A DNA stretch of 64,000 nucleotides, taken from Microbacterium wangchenii. GTDB lineage: Bacteria; Actinomycetota; Actinomycetes; Actinomycetales; Microbacteriaceae. Shown here piece after piece: positions 55,720 to 63,764 of the stretch. The translations under genes were made by a program, and so were the position numbers. The stretch is taken from positions 1,674,001-1,738,000 of the forward strand of contig NZ_CP038266.1 in the NCBI RefSeq assembly GCF_004564355.1. The letters are read 5' to 3'. The notes beneath the pieces are model-generated. The model was given only the letters and a program-made list of their open reading frames with translations, searched no databases and was not told where the DNA came from. How positions within the stretch are numbered: position 1 is the first letter of the stretch; each line of letters starts with the position of its first letter.

Positions 55720-56127
55720 GTGGAAGTGGCCGGCACCGACCAACTCAGCGTCGTCTTCTCGGCGCTGGCGGATCCGACTCGGCGCGCGATCCTCTCGGGT
55801 CTGGCAGAGCGCGACGCCACCGTCACAGAGCTCACGGAGCCCCTTCCGATCTCGATGCCGGCCGTATCGCGGCATCTGAAGGTGCTGGAGCAGGCAGCGC
55901 TCATCTCCCGCACGCGTTCGGGGAAGTGGCGTGCGAGCCATCTGGAAGCTGCGCCTCTGCGGGAGGCCGCCGACTGGATCGAGCGCTACCGGCAGTTCTG
56001 GGACTCGTCGCTCACGCGCCTCGACGCCCACCTCGCCGCCGTGCAGGCCGTCGAACACGCCACGCCCGCGGCGGAGCCCAGCCCGCGAACGCCCATCGAT
56101 CCGGCCACGGATTGGGAGGAGCCCTGA
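55720..56127 (+). CDS. ArsR family transcriptional regulator
   Basis: 135 aa. Winged helix: SVVFSALADPTRRAILSGLAERDATVTELTEP (residues 9-40) and MPAVSRHLKVLEQAALISR. No metal-site Cys, so a non-metal ArsR of the type paired with SRPBCC/AHSA1 proteins. GTG at 55720; GTG at 55726 is possible. The stop overlaps the SRPBCC start by one base. Confidence 0.88.
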   Translation: MEVAGTDQLSVVFSALADPTRRAILSGLAERDATVTELTEPLPISMPAVSRHLKVLEQAALISRTRSGKWRASHLEAAPLREAADWIERYRQFWDSSLTRLDAHLAAVQAVEHATPAAEPSPRTPIDPATDWEEP

Positions 56128-56645
56128 TGCAGACCGACAGCCCGCAGATCGACATCTCACGCGTGCTCGACGCGCCGCGAGCACTCGTCTATCGAGCCTT
56201 CACCGATCCGGAGCATTTCGTGGCCTGGTGGGGCCCGATCGGCAATTCGCTGCCGCGTGAAGAGGTCGACTTCGACATCCGCCCCAGTGGGCATCAGCGA
56301 TGGACGGAGGTCTCGGCAACGGATCCCGGCATACGAGTCCGGGTCACCGTCGACCTCACGGCCGTCGCCGACGGCGAGCTTCTCGATGGGGTCATGCAGG
56401 TCAGCGGGCGGATCCCCCGCGGCGTCGAGCCGTTCGAGACGAGGATCCGGTACGAGTTCTCCGACGCGACCGGCGGGAGGACGCGACTGAGAATCCGGCA
56501 GTGGCTCCCCCACCGCCTGACAGGCAACGCCACGCAGGGCTGGCGCGAAGCTCTGACCAAGCTCGGCACCGCGCTGGTCGGTGCGCAGAAGGTGGCGCCG
56601 ACGAACCCCGCGGCACGTCCCCAACACCCCCTCACGAAAGGCTGA
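56127..56645 (+). CDS. SRPBCC / AHSA1-type protein
   Basis: 172 aa. ISRVLDAPRALVYRAFTDPEHFVAWWGP (about 9-36) is the AHSA1 signature. Cytosolic, function unknown, often controlled by the ArsR gene upstream. GGAGGAG precedes the ATG. Confidence 0.87.
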   Translation: MQTDSPQIDISRVLDAPRALVYRAFTDPEHFVAWWGPIGNSLPREEVDFDIRPSGHQRWTEVSATDPGIRVRVTVDLTAVADGELLDGVMQVSGRIPRGVEPFETRIRYEFSDATGGRTRLRIRQWLPHRLTGNATQGWREALTKLGTALVGAQKVAPTNPAARPQHPLTKG

Positions 56646-56649
56646 CGCC

Positions 56650-57213
56650 ATGCGGAAACTGACCTTCGCCATGAACACGAGCTTGGACGGCTACATCGCC
56701 GCGCCCGGCGAAGACCTCGGCTGGAGCGTGCCGAGCGACGAGCTGTTCGAGTGGTGGTCCGACCGGGTGGCCGCGACGAGCCTGGCGCTGTACGGGCGCA
56801 AGATGTGGGAGACGATGAGCGCCGACTGGCCGACCGCCGACGAGCAGCCGGGCGCGACTCCGGCCATCATCGAGTTCGCCGGCCGTTGGCGCGATATGCC
56901 GAAGATGGTGTTCTCGTCCCGGGCCATCCCGGTGGACTGGAACGCCCGTCTGGTCACCAGCGACGCAGTCACCGAGATCGCGCGACTCAAGGCCGAAGGT
57001 GGCGGTCCGATGGACATCCTCGGCGCGGCACTCGCCGCGGCCGCCATGCGGGCCGGGCTGATCGACGAGTACATCCTGGTCACGCATCCCGTCTTGTTAG
57101 GCGGCGGTAAGCCGTTCTTCACCTCTCTGGACGATTGGGTGCACCTGAACCTGGTGGAGACCCGAACCTTCCCCGACGGCGTGCTGCTGACGAGGTACGA
57201 GACCATCCGCTGA
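56650..57213 (+). CDS. Dihydrofolate reductase-like (RibD C-terminal) protein
   Basis: 187 aa. LTFAMNTSLDGYIAAPGEDLGW (residues 4-25) then LYGRKMWETMSADW and VLLGGGKPFF near 155, the NADPH-binding DHFR/RibD fold. No true DHFR; substrate unknown. Third gene of the ArsR operon, 4 bp after the SRPBCC gene. Confidence 0.85.
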   Translation: MRKLTFAMNTSLDGYIAAPGEDLGWSVPSDELFEWWSDRVAATSLALYGRKMWETMSADWPTADEQPGATPAIIEFAGRWRDMPKMVFSSRAIPVDWNARLVTSDAVTEIARLKAEGGGPMDILGAALAAAAMRAGLIDEYILVTHPVLLGGGKPFFTSLDDWVHLNLVETRTFPDGVLLTRYETIR

Positions 57214-57255
57214 CGCTTGCCTCGCAGCGCGACCTGCCACCGCTGCGGCAGGGGC

Positions 57256-57924
57256 TCAAGTCCGGCGTTCGTGACGACGAGGCTTGAGCCGCGCGGGGAC
57301 GTCGGTGGCCGGCATCCACTCGCACTCGAAGGCGCCGTGGTATCCGAACAGGAACCCGAACCTGTGGTTGCGCACTTCGAGATCGACGTGGAAGAGCTGG
57401 TCGGCGTCGTCGTAATACTCGCGCAGGCGGGCGCGACCGCTGAACAGCATGGGGAAGCGGAACCCCACCGGCCCTTCGTGGAACCGCTGCGCGTCGGAGG
57501 TGAGGACCAGTCCTCCGCGGTCATCCACCCGCAGATCCAGGTCGACTGCCAAGTGCTGATGCGTGCCCAGGTAGTCGACGATCCGATCGCCGTCGAGGAT
57601 CATCGTCGCGTCGAAGCGGCGTCGCTTGGCTCCCAGGGTGTACTCGCGCACGAAGGTGACGGTTTCGCGTCCGAACGGATCGAGGTACGGGTAGTTCTCG
57701 ATCACGAACGGGACGTCGGTACCGGTGTCGGGGATGAGGATGTTCCGCATCCTCCCGATCTGCAGGAACGGAACGGTCCACCATGGCCCCCGTCGGATCG
57801 CCGACATGAGACCGCGCCCCACGCACGCTTCCCCGGAGGAGAGCCCGACGCCGAACCGCCGTTGCATCATGGGGTGCAGTCGACCGTACTCGGCGCCGAG
57901 TACCGTCTCGAAGATCGACGTCAC
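57256..57924 (-). CDS. DUF4166 family protein
   Basis: 222 aa. Motif EYGRLHPMMQRRFGVG (residues 11-26) opens DUF4166 domains, and GPVGFRFPMLFSGRARLREYYDD lies near 150. Function unknown, often found with polyketide-cyclase-like genes. Start ATG overlaps the stop of the upstream SRPBCC gene (ATGA). Confidence 0.75.
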   Translation of the reverse strand: MTSIFETVLGAEYGRLHPMMQRRFGVGLSSGEACVGRGLMSAIRRGPWWTVPFLQIGRMRNILIPDTGTDVPFVIENYPYLDPFGRETVTFVREYTLGAKRRRFDATMILDGDRIVDYLGTHQHLAVDLDLRVDDRGGLVLTSDAQRFHEGPVGFRFPMLFSGRARLREYYDDADQLFHVDLEVRNHRFGFLFGYHGAFECEWMPATDVPARLKPRRHERRT

Positions 57925-58547
57925 CGTGCGCTGCCCGGGTCAGGCAGCGCAGCAAGCGACTCCGGAGCGCCGGCGAGGTGATCGCTCCGGCGCGAGCCGC
58001 CAGCCGGCGTGCGGCGGCACCGGGCTGCGCGAGGTCGGTCGGATCGCCACCACCACAGCACGCTCCACAGCGGCCACCGCTCGGGCGCGACGCCGGTCTC
58101 CAGCCAGATGCGGAGCCGATCGAAGCTCCACGCCGTCGCCCAGCCCAGAAGGGGCCGTATGACGGCGTCGAGCACGCCCCATCCCGGCGTGTAGTCGTAA
58201 CCGGTGACGAACACGGTGCGGTTCCCATCGGGGATGTAGCGCCAGTAACCGCGACCTGAGGCGATGGGCGAGAGCCGGTCGTCGGTGTGGAAGCGCAGGG
58301 CGGAAGTGCGGGTGCCGTCGGCATGGTGGCGCTCGCCGATGCTTACACCGGTGCCCCGCACCGAGTGGAACGGAACTCGCCGCTCGTAGGTAAACGCCGT
58401 CGCACCACCGCGTGCCGCGCCGGTCGGGACGATGTGCGTGAACCTCACGTCCCATCGCACGTGCTCCGCGGGATTCTGTGTGGCGCTCCAGAGGAGATCG
58501 ATCGCGGCCGCGATGGACGTCTCCACGTAGATGCCCCCGCGCGCCAC
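57921..58547 (-). CDS. SRPBCC-like protein
   Basis: 208 aa. YVETSIAAAIDLLWSATQNPAEHVRWDVRF (about 7-36) is the opening of an SRPBCC cavity fold. After about residue 165 the C-terminus is Arg-rich and poorly conserved, so the true end may be altered. Coupled to the DUF4166 gene. Confidence 0.65.
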   Translation of the reverse strand: MARGGIYVETSIAAAIDLLWSATQNPAEHVRWDVRFTHIVPTGAARGGATAFTYERRVPFHSVRGTGVSIGERHHADGTRTSALRFHTDDRLSPIASGRGYWRYIPDGNRTVFVTGYDYTPGWGVLDAVIRPLLGWATAWSFDRLRIWLETGVAPERWPLWSVLWWWRSDRPRAARCRRTPAGGSRRSDHLAGAPESLAALPDPGSAR

Positions 58548-58670
58548 ACCTCGACGTTACGGCAACCCGGGCGCGTCGCCGGCGAGCCTCCACCCCGTGT
58601 CCGCAGCCGTCGCAGCAGAAGCGGCCTCGCCGATGCGGACCCGTAGGGCGCGGCCTATCCGCTACCCCGT

Positions 58671-58756
58671 CGCCCGAACTCCTCAAACTCTGGCCGCCCA
58701 TGACCGTTCCGCGGGTGATTGGGCCCAGCGAGCCGCAGATTTGAGGAGTTCGGGCG
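58671..58756. repeat. 86-nt hairpin repeat, copy 1 (family B)
   Basis: Arms 58671-58687 and 58740-58756 are perfectly complementary over 17 bp (CGCCCGAACTCCTCAAA). Interior 52 nt. It aligns with the copy at 59724-59809 along its whole length, including the flank GCGCGGC. Confidence 0.8.
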
Positions 58757-58826
58757 CGGCGCGGGGCCCACGACGACAGAGCGGCTGCTTGCATCTCGCA
58801 CCCAGGTCCGGGTTTACCGTTGCTCC

Positions 58827-59168
58827 ATGACCGACTCGCACACGACGTGGGCGCCGGAATCGTGCGCGCTTCCCTCCGTCGAACGCCCGCTTCGGGAGGA
58901 GGAATTCGCTGACCTGTTCCGGAATGAGCTCATCTCCGCTGCGCTGACGGCGGCGGGTCAGGCTGATCTGCTCCTGAACCGGGGTTCCCGTGCACGCGCG
59001 GAGGAGCTGATCGCGCGGGAGACCCACTGCTGTTCCTTCTTCGATTTCACACTCACGGATGAGGCCGACGCCCTCCGCGCCGCGATCCGCGTACCGGAGG
59101 CCTACGTCGACGTGCTCGCGGCGCTCGTGGGCGCGGCCGAGCAGGCCGCCGGCCGGTCGCGCTCATGA
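58827..59168 (+). CDS. Small protein with ETHCCSFFDFTL motif
   Basis: 113 aa. Contains ETHCCSFFDFTL near residue 65-76, a Cys-Cys motif seen in short proteins encoded before MerR-type metal regulators. Possibly a metal-related accessory protein. The stop overlaps the ATG of a damaged MerR gene (ATGA). ATG at 58827 lies 71 bp after the first 86-nt repeat. Confidence 0.6.
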   Translation: MTDSHTTWAPESCALPSVERPLREEEFADLFRNELISAALTAAGQADLLLNRGSRARAEELIARETHCCSFFDFTLTDEADALRAAIRVPEAYVDVLAALVGAAEQAAGRSRS

Positions 59169-59256
59169 CGGCGCTCCGTGCCTGCGAGCTCGCCTCGCGC
59201 GCGGGCGTGAATCCGGACACGATCCGCTGATACGAGCGACGCGGACTCCTCGGGCT
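59165..59256 (+). pseudogene. MerR family regulator, broken
   Basis: Reads MTALRACELASRAGVNPDTIR, then TGA at 59228-59230 where MerR proteins have Tyr, then YERRGLLG in the same frame. The rest of the gene is missing and sequence runs into the convergent glyoxalase gene. Decayed partner of the Cys-Cys protein just upstream. Confidence 0.8.
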
Positions 59257-59626
59257 ACTGCTGTGCGGTGCCGACGCGGAGCAGGTTGCCGTTGCCGTCG
59301 ACCAGGGCGAATTCCCGCATCCCGTAGTCGGTATCGGCAGGCTCGGTCACGCGCGTGCCGGCCGCCGGGTCGGGACGGACCACGCCTGCCCAGTCGCGGA
59401 AGAGAGCGTCGGCGTCGTCCACGAGGAGGTAACACGAACCCGCCGTCCGGACCGGATCCACCGAGGGGTCCGCGACGAAATGCAGCTCGATGTCGCCGCG
59501 TCCGACGATGAGGTAATCCCACTCCTCGGGCGGTGCGCCGCGATTGTCGAAACCGAGGCGCTGGTAGAACCGCAGCGTCTCAGCGAGGTCTCGACTGGGC
59601 AGGATCGGGACGGCGCGCTCGGACAT
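59255..59626 (-). CDS. Glyoxalase / bleomycin-resistance fold protein
   Basis: 123 aa. VOC domain: AVPILPSRDLAETLRFYQRLGFD near the start, EWDYLIVGRGDIELHF, CYLLVDDADALF and MREFALVDGNGNLLRVG near the end. Dimeric metal-dependent or resistance fold, substrate unknown. ATG at 59626; the open frame extends through the second 86-nt repeat but has no match there. Confidence 0.85.
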   Translation of the reverse strand: MSERAVPILPSRDLAETLRFYQRLGFDNRGAPPEEWDYLIVGRGDIELHFVADPSVDPVRTAGSCYLLVDDADALFRDWAGVVRPDPAAGTRVTEPADTDYGMREFALVDGNGNLLRVGTAQQ

Positions 59627-59723
59627 GAGGGCAGGGTACCGGCGGGTGCAGGCGCCCGCCAGAACCTGCCCGCCCGCCGCCTCGGCTGCGAGCAGCCGGG
59701 TGGGGTGCACCCGCGACCACAGC

Positions 59724-59809
59724 CACCCGAACTCCTCAAACTTGTGCCGCTCATGCCGGCTCCGGGGGTCATTCGGCGCCGGGCGCCGCGGGTTCGAGGA
59801 GTTCGGGCG
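59724..59809. repeat. 86-nt hairpin repeat, copy 2 (family B)
   Basis: Arms 59724-59741 and 59792-59809 pair at 16 of 18 positions; the core CGAACTCCTC is as in copy 1, and the interior is about 65-70% identical. Same orientation as copy 1, so the 1-kb segment between them is bracketed. Confidence 0.8.
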
Positions 59810-59857
59810 CGGCATGGGGCTCCCGTTCGCGAGGCCGGGGTGGATAGGGTCGCAGGC

Positions 59858-60238
59858 ATGACGACGCCCTCCACGACGGAATACGTTCCCGCGGCGAAGC
59901 GGCGCCGCCGCGTAGGCCGTGGCACGGTACTGATCCTCGGCGTCGTGGTCATCCCCGTCGCTCTGGGTGCAGCCCTCAACAGCTACGGCCCGCTCACTGA
60001 GGACACCGCCATCCGGATGGCATTCGCCACGGTGGCGGGGAAGACGATCACCATCCTGAGCGCGATCATCGCCGTCACCCTCACCATTCAGCGGAGGTAC
60101 GCGTGGCCGGCCATCCTCGGCATGGTGCTCATCGCCGCGTTGATCACCACGTGGGCGATCGGCGGCATGGCCTCCGCCGGCGACCTCCTCCTCGAGCGTC
60201 TCGACCTCGTCGCGGAAGTCGATCGGTTGAATCGATGA
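59858..60238 (+). CDS. Hypothetical three-helix membrane protein
   Basis: 126 aa. Basic N-terminus (AAKRRRRVGRG), then membrane segments near 23-43, 55-77 and 82-105. No family recognised. Starts 48 bp after the second 86-nt repeat. Confidence 0.6.
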   Translation: MTTPSTTEYVPAAKRRRRVGRGTVLILGVVVIPVALGAALNSYGPLTEDTAIRMAFATVAGKTITILSAIIAVTLTIQRRYAWPAILGMVLIAALITTWAIGGMASAGDLLLERLDLVAEVDRLNR

Positions 60239-60263
60239 TGACCCGCGAGGTGGTCGGGGCGGA

Positions 60264-60566
60264 TCATCGTCGGCGCAACGGATACGAGGAGATCAGCCAG
60301 GCAGCCGCCGCAAGCACGATGCTCAGGATGACCCAGGCCACGATGCTCGTGGGCAGGCCGATCAGCGAGGTGTGGAAGTCGGCGCGGTAGGACTTCTCCG
60401 GGTCCTCCGAGTCGACGCAGATCCCTCCTGACACGAGCGGGGCGGACAGCACGGCCGCTGCGGCGAGCGCCACGAGCATCCACCCGCGAGTGGCCGGATG
60501 TGGCGGTGTCGGCCGGAAGTCGTCGTCATGCCGACACCCCCTCAAGCCCCACCAGCGGCGAACCAC
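60264..60566 (-). CDS. Small two-helix membrane protein, last gene of the AAA operon
   Basis: 100 aa from GTG at 60566; membrane segments about 28-48 and 70-92 with a Cys (GGICVDSEDPEK) between them. It overlaps the ATPase gene end by 25 bp, so it is likely made from the same transcript. Function unknown. Confidence 0.55.
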   Translation of the reverse strand: MVRRWWGLRGCRHDDDFRPTPPHPATRGWMLVALAAAAVLSAPLVSGGICVDSEDPEKSYRADFHTSLIGLPTSIVAWVILSIVLAAAAWLISSYPLRRR

Positions 60567-61978
60567 CCGAATCCGGAGGGCTGATGCATGGCGCCTGGAG
60601 GCTCGTGGCCGTCGCCCGCGGCGCCCAGCATGGAGCGGGTGAGCTGCTCCCGGGCGCTGAGCAACCGCTCGAGCTCGACCGCGAGGTCTTCGTCGCCGAC
60701 AGCCCTCCCGTGTCGGGTGGCGCGGAGCACGCTGCGGCGGATCAGCTCTTTCGCGAACGAACCGGTCACGCCCTCCGCCGCTTCTGCGGCCGCATCCAGC
60801 GCGCCCTCGGTGAGCGGAAGGCTGTGGGCGTACCGGCGGAACAGTCGTCGTCGCTCGGCCAGCGCGGGCAGCGGGATCTCGACCGCCAGATCGACGCGTC
60901 CCGGCCGTTCCGCCAGCGCACGCTCGAGCACCTCGACGCGGTTGGTCGTCATGATGAACGCCACGTCTGCATCGCCGTCGAGGCCGTCGAGCGCGTCGAG
61001 CACCTCGAACAGCAGCGGCTGTGGCGAGTGGTTCCTCTCCATGGCCACGAGATCGATGTCTTCGAGCACGACGATGGCGGGCTGGAACGTGCGGGCGATC
61101 TCCGCTGCAGCGGTGACGAATCGGATGCCGGACCCGGTCAGCATGATCGCCGTCGTATCGGGAGTCGTGCTGAGCAGGTGGCGAACGGTGAGCGTCTTGC
61201 CCGTTCCCGGAGGCCCGTACAGAAGCACGCCGCGCTTGAGGTGCTGTCCGGCCGTGCGGAGCTCGTCGCGGTGGGCGCCGATCTCCACCACGTGCTGGAC
61301 CGTCTGCTCGAGCACCCCGTCCGGGAGCACGATGTCGTCTTGACCGACGTCCGGTCGGCGGAGGAACGTTGCGCCTGCCTCACGCCCGTACTCCGTCGGC
61401 TGGAACGACAGCACCTGCCCGCGGAGGACGCTGTGGTCGATCATCGCTTTCCGAAGAACCTCGAGGAACCGGGTCACGACGGCGGGGTCGGTGGCCATGA
61501 TCTCGACCATCGCCGTGGTCCGGCCGTACTGCGGGGATGCTGCCCGTTGGGTGAGGGCGAGGGGGTGGCCCTCGAATCGGAGCAGCCGGACGCCGAGCGA
61601 CACGACACGCCTGGTCGCATCCGGACCGGTCGCCCGTTCCGCGTAGTCGACCGATCCTGGTGCGTAGCGGACGTAGGGGTTGCTGATCCACTCCGCCAGG
61701 TCCTGCTGGTGGCGCTGCTCGCCGCCGCTGACGCCGATCAGCCGGCTGTCGTCACCCGAACCGATGACCTCCAGAGCGATGTCGGCGTCCACCAGCCGGT
61801 GGTCGGCGATCGGCTCGTGCACGACAGAAACACCGGATGCGTCGGTGCCCAGGTGGTCGCTGATCACGTCGCCGAGCGGGGTCAGGGTCGGCACCCGCTC
61901 GCGTTCGGTGAGCTCGTTCACGTGCCGCAGGTACCGCCCCACGGTCAGCATCAGCTCGCGGTCGTCTTCGCTCAGCAC
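60542..61978 (-). CDS. AAA ATPase
   Basis: 478 aa. C-terminal AAA domain: YGPPGTGKTLTVRHLL (Walker A), IVVLEDIDLV (Walker B), TTNRVEVLERALAERPGRVD (sensor-1 and arginine finger). The N-terminal 240 residues are not a known domain; they may bind the target. GTG at 61978 with GGGGAGG upstream. Hexameric unfoldase/remodelase of unknown substrate. Confidence 0.85.
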   Translation of the reverse strand: MLSEDDRELMLTVGRYLRHVNELTERERVPTLTPLGDVISDHLGTDASGVSVVHEPIADHRLVDADIALEVIGSGDDSRLIGVSGGEQRHQQDLAEWISNPYVRYAPGSVDYAERATGPDATRRVVSLGVRLLRFEGHPLALTQRAASPQYGRTTAMVEIMATDPAVVTRFLEVLRKAMIDHSVLRGQVLSFQPTEYGREAGATFLRRPDVGQDDIVLPDGVLEQTVQHVVEIGAHRDELRTAGQHLKRGVLLYGPPGTGKTLTVRHLLSTTPDTTAIMLTGSGIRFVTAAAEIARTFQPAIVVLEDIDLVAMERNHSPQPLLFEVLDALDGLDGDADVAFIMTTNRVEVLERALAERPGRVDLAVEIPLPALAERRRLFRRYAHSLPLTEGALDAAAEAAEGVTGSFAKELIRRSVLRATRHGRAVGDEDLAVELERLLSAREQLTRSMLGAAGDGHEPPGAMHQPSGFGWFAAGGA

Positions 61979-62021
61979 GGGGCCTCCCCACCTCGAAGCC
62001 CCACCGTAGCGCGCTCCCCCG

Positions 62022-62264
62022 TCAGGCCGAGCGCGGCCGACTGAGCCGGGCGTGAAGCTCGGCCTCCGCAGCCAGGCGGCGATACCGCTCGTGCTGATCC
62101 GGCTCGTCGCCGACATCGTCACGGGAGGCGACCTCCCACGTGGCGTCGTCGTGCGTGGCTTCGAGCAACGCCACGACATCGCGGTATACGGCGGCGAATG
62201 CGTCGGGCGGTCCGAACACGTGGAGCGTCAACTCCCCAAGCGTGAAGCCGTCGGTGCTCGTCAC
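62022..62264 (-). CDS. 80-aa protein in the AAA operon
   Basis: Begins TSTDGFTLGELTLHVFGPPDAF; the middle is helical (YRDVVALLEATHDDATWE) and the C-terminus charged. Not recognised. GTG start overlaps the XRE stop, AGGAGG close upstream. 43 bp before the ATPase. Confidence 0.6.
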   Translation of the reverse strand: MTSTDGFTLGELTLHVFGPPDAFAAVYRDVVALLEATHDDATWEVASRDDVGDEPDQHERYRRLAAEAELHARLSRPRSA

Positions 62265-62794
62265 CGTGCCTCCTCGGTGGCTTGGACGTCGGATGCTCGC
62301 TGCCGGGCGGGCTGCGCTCGGCGCTGCTGCTTGGTCCGAGACAGCGGGAACCGCGCCTCGAGGCGGGGTTCGAGATAGATCCGGCGCAGGGCGTGCAGGA
62401 TGAGGTAGCCGCCGGACCAATACGCGAGGAACACCACGAGGCCGTAGGGACCCAGCGTGAAACTGAGCAGACTCAGGACGATGCCCATCCCCACGTAGAG
62501 CCATGTCCAGGCCGCCGTGATGCGATCGCGGCCGGCCTGCTGCTCGTCGGCACGGGCCTCCAGGGATTCCATGCGACTGCTGAGCTGCGGGTCGTCGATC
62601 ACGGCGAACAGGTCCCTCACCTCGACGCGCAGGGCACCTGCGACGAGCGAGAGCGTCTCGAGACTGGCGTCCTGCCCGGCCTCCAGCCGTTGGATGGTGC
62701 GCAAGCCGACACCGCTCTCAGCGGCGAGCCGCTCCTGCGTCCATCCGTGGTGCTGCCTGAGTTCGACGATCCGTGTCACGTTCACAGGTCTCAT
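62261..62794 (-). CDS. XRE-family regulator with two membrane helices
   Basis: 177 aa. HTH at residues 9-60 (GWTQERLAAESGVGLRTIQRLEAG), then a 2TM-domain-like pair of membrane helices near 98-118 and 121-140 and a basic cytoplasmic tail. A membrane-bound DNA-binding protein, first gene of the operon. Divergent from the ABC exporter; the palindrome between them could also be its target. Confidence 0.85.
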   Translation of the reverse strand: MRPVNVTRIVELRQHHGWTQERLAAESGVGLRTIQRLEAGQDASLETLSLVAGALRVEVRDLFAVIDDPQLSSRMESLEARADEQQAGRDRITAAWTWLYVGMGIVLSLLSFTLGPYGLVVFLAYWSGGYLILHALRRIYLEPRLEARFPLSRTKQQRRAQPARQRASDVQATEEAR

Positions 62795-62891
62795 GCTGCC
62801 TTCGCCCCTTCGTCATGACCACGCCACCCAGCCGCCAGTTGTCCGCCGTCGGCCCGCCACCCCATTCCATCGCGGATCGACCGCCTCCGCT

Positions 62892-62916
62892 TGACCATGA
62901 CGCAGCGTCATGGTCA
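62892..62916. promoter_or_regulatory. 25-bp perfect palindrome within the ABC-exporter promoter
   Basis: 12-bp arms TGACCATGACGC and GCGTCATGGTCA around a central A. TTGACC (62891-62896) and TCATAC (62914-62919), 17 bp apart, form a promoter whose spacer is the palindrome; a repressor there would block it. Likely a TetR-type operator; the regulator gene may lie past the window end, or be the XRE protein. Confidence 0.8.
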
Positions 62917-62960
62917 TACCGTCTGTCGCACGACGAATGCGGTCGAGCGAAGGAGAGCAG

Positions 62961-63764
62961 ATGACACAGACGAAGGCCCCGGAGTGGGCGATCGAGGTGA
63001 AGGGACTGCAGAAGTCCTATCGCGGCGTGCAGGTCCTCCGCGGAGTCGACTTCACGGTGTCTCCCGGCAGTATCTTCGCCCTCCTCGGATCCAATGGTGC
63101 GGGGAAGACGACAGTGATGCGGATCCTCTCCACCCTTCTGAAAGCCGACGGCGGGTTGGCCTCGGTCAATGGATTCGACGTCGCGGCACGCCCGCAGCAG
63201 GTGAGAGAGTCCATCAGCCTCACCGGCCAGTTCGCCGCCGTCGACGACGTGCTCAGTGGTCGAGAGAACCTGATCCTGGTGGCGCGGCTGCGCCACCTGA
63301 GGAACCCGGGCAAGATCGCCGATGAACTGCTCGCCCGGTTCTCGCTCACCGAAGCCGCCGGCAGGAGGACAGCCACGTATTCCGGTGGCATGCGCCGGCG
63401 CCTCGACATCGCCATGAGCCTCATCGGCGCGCCACCGGTGATCTTCCTCGATGAGCCGACGACCGGCTTGGACCCCCAAGCGCGGAGGGAAGTGTGGCAG
63501 ACCGTGAAGGACCTCGCCGGCCACGGCAGGACGGTGCTGCTGACCACGCAGTACCTCCATGAAGCCGAACAGCTGGCAAGCCGGATCGCGATCCTCCACG
63601 AGGGCCGCGTCATCGTCGACGGCACGCTTGCTGCGCTCAAACAACTGCTGCCGGCGACCAGGGTGGAGTACGTAGAGAAGCAGCCGTCTCTGGAGGAGGT
63701 GTTCTTCGCGATCATCGGCGCGCGGGATACCGCCGGGTACGGGGAGAACGGCGGGGACCGATGA
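62961..63764 (+). CDS. ABC exporter ATP-binding protein (DrrA-like)
   Basis: 267 aa. LLGSNGAGKTTVMRIL Walker A near residue 44, YSGGMRRRLDIAMSL signature near 141, VIFLDEPTTGLDP Walker B near 161, LLTTQYLHEAEQLA (His switch), as in DrrA-type multidrug or lipid exporters. AAGGAG 6 bp before the ATG. Its stop overlaps the permease ATG (ATGA). Confidence 0.9.
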   Translation: MTQTKAPEWAIEVKGLQKSYRGVQVLRGVDFTVSPGSIFALLGSNGAGKTTVMRILSTLLKADGGLASVNGFDVAARPQQVRESISLTGQFAAVDDVLSGRENLILVARLRHLRNPGKIADELLARFSLTEAAGRRTATYSGGMRRRLDIAMSLIGAPPVIFLDEPTTGLDPQARREVWQTVKDLAGHGRTVLLTTQYLHEAEQLASRIAILHEGRVIVDGTLAALKQLLPATRVEYVEKQPSLEEVFFAIIGARDTAGYGENGGDR

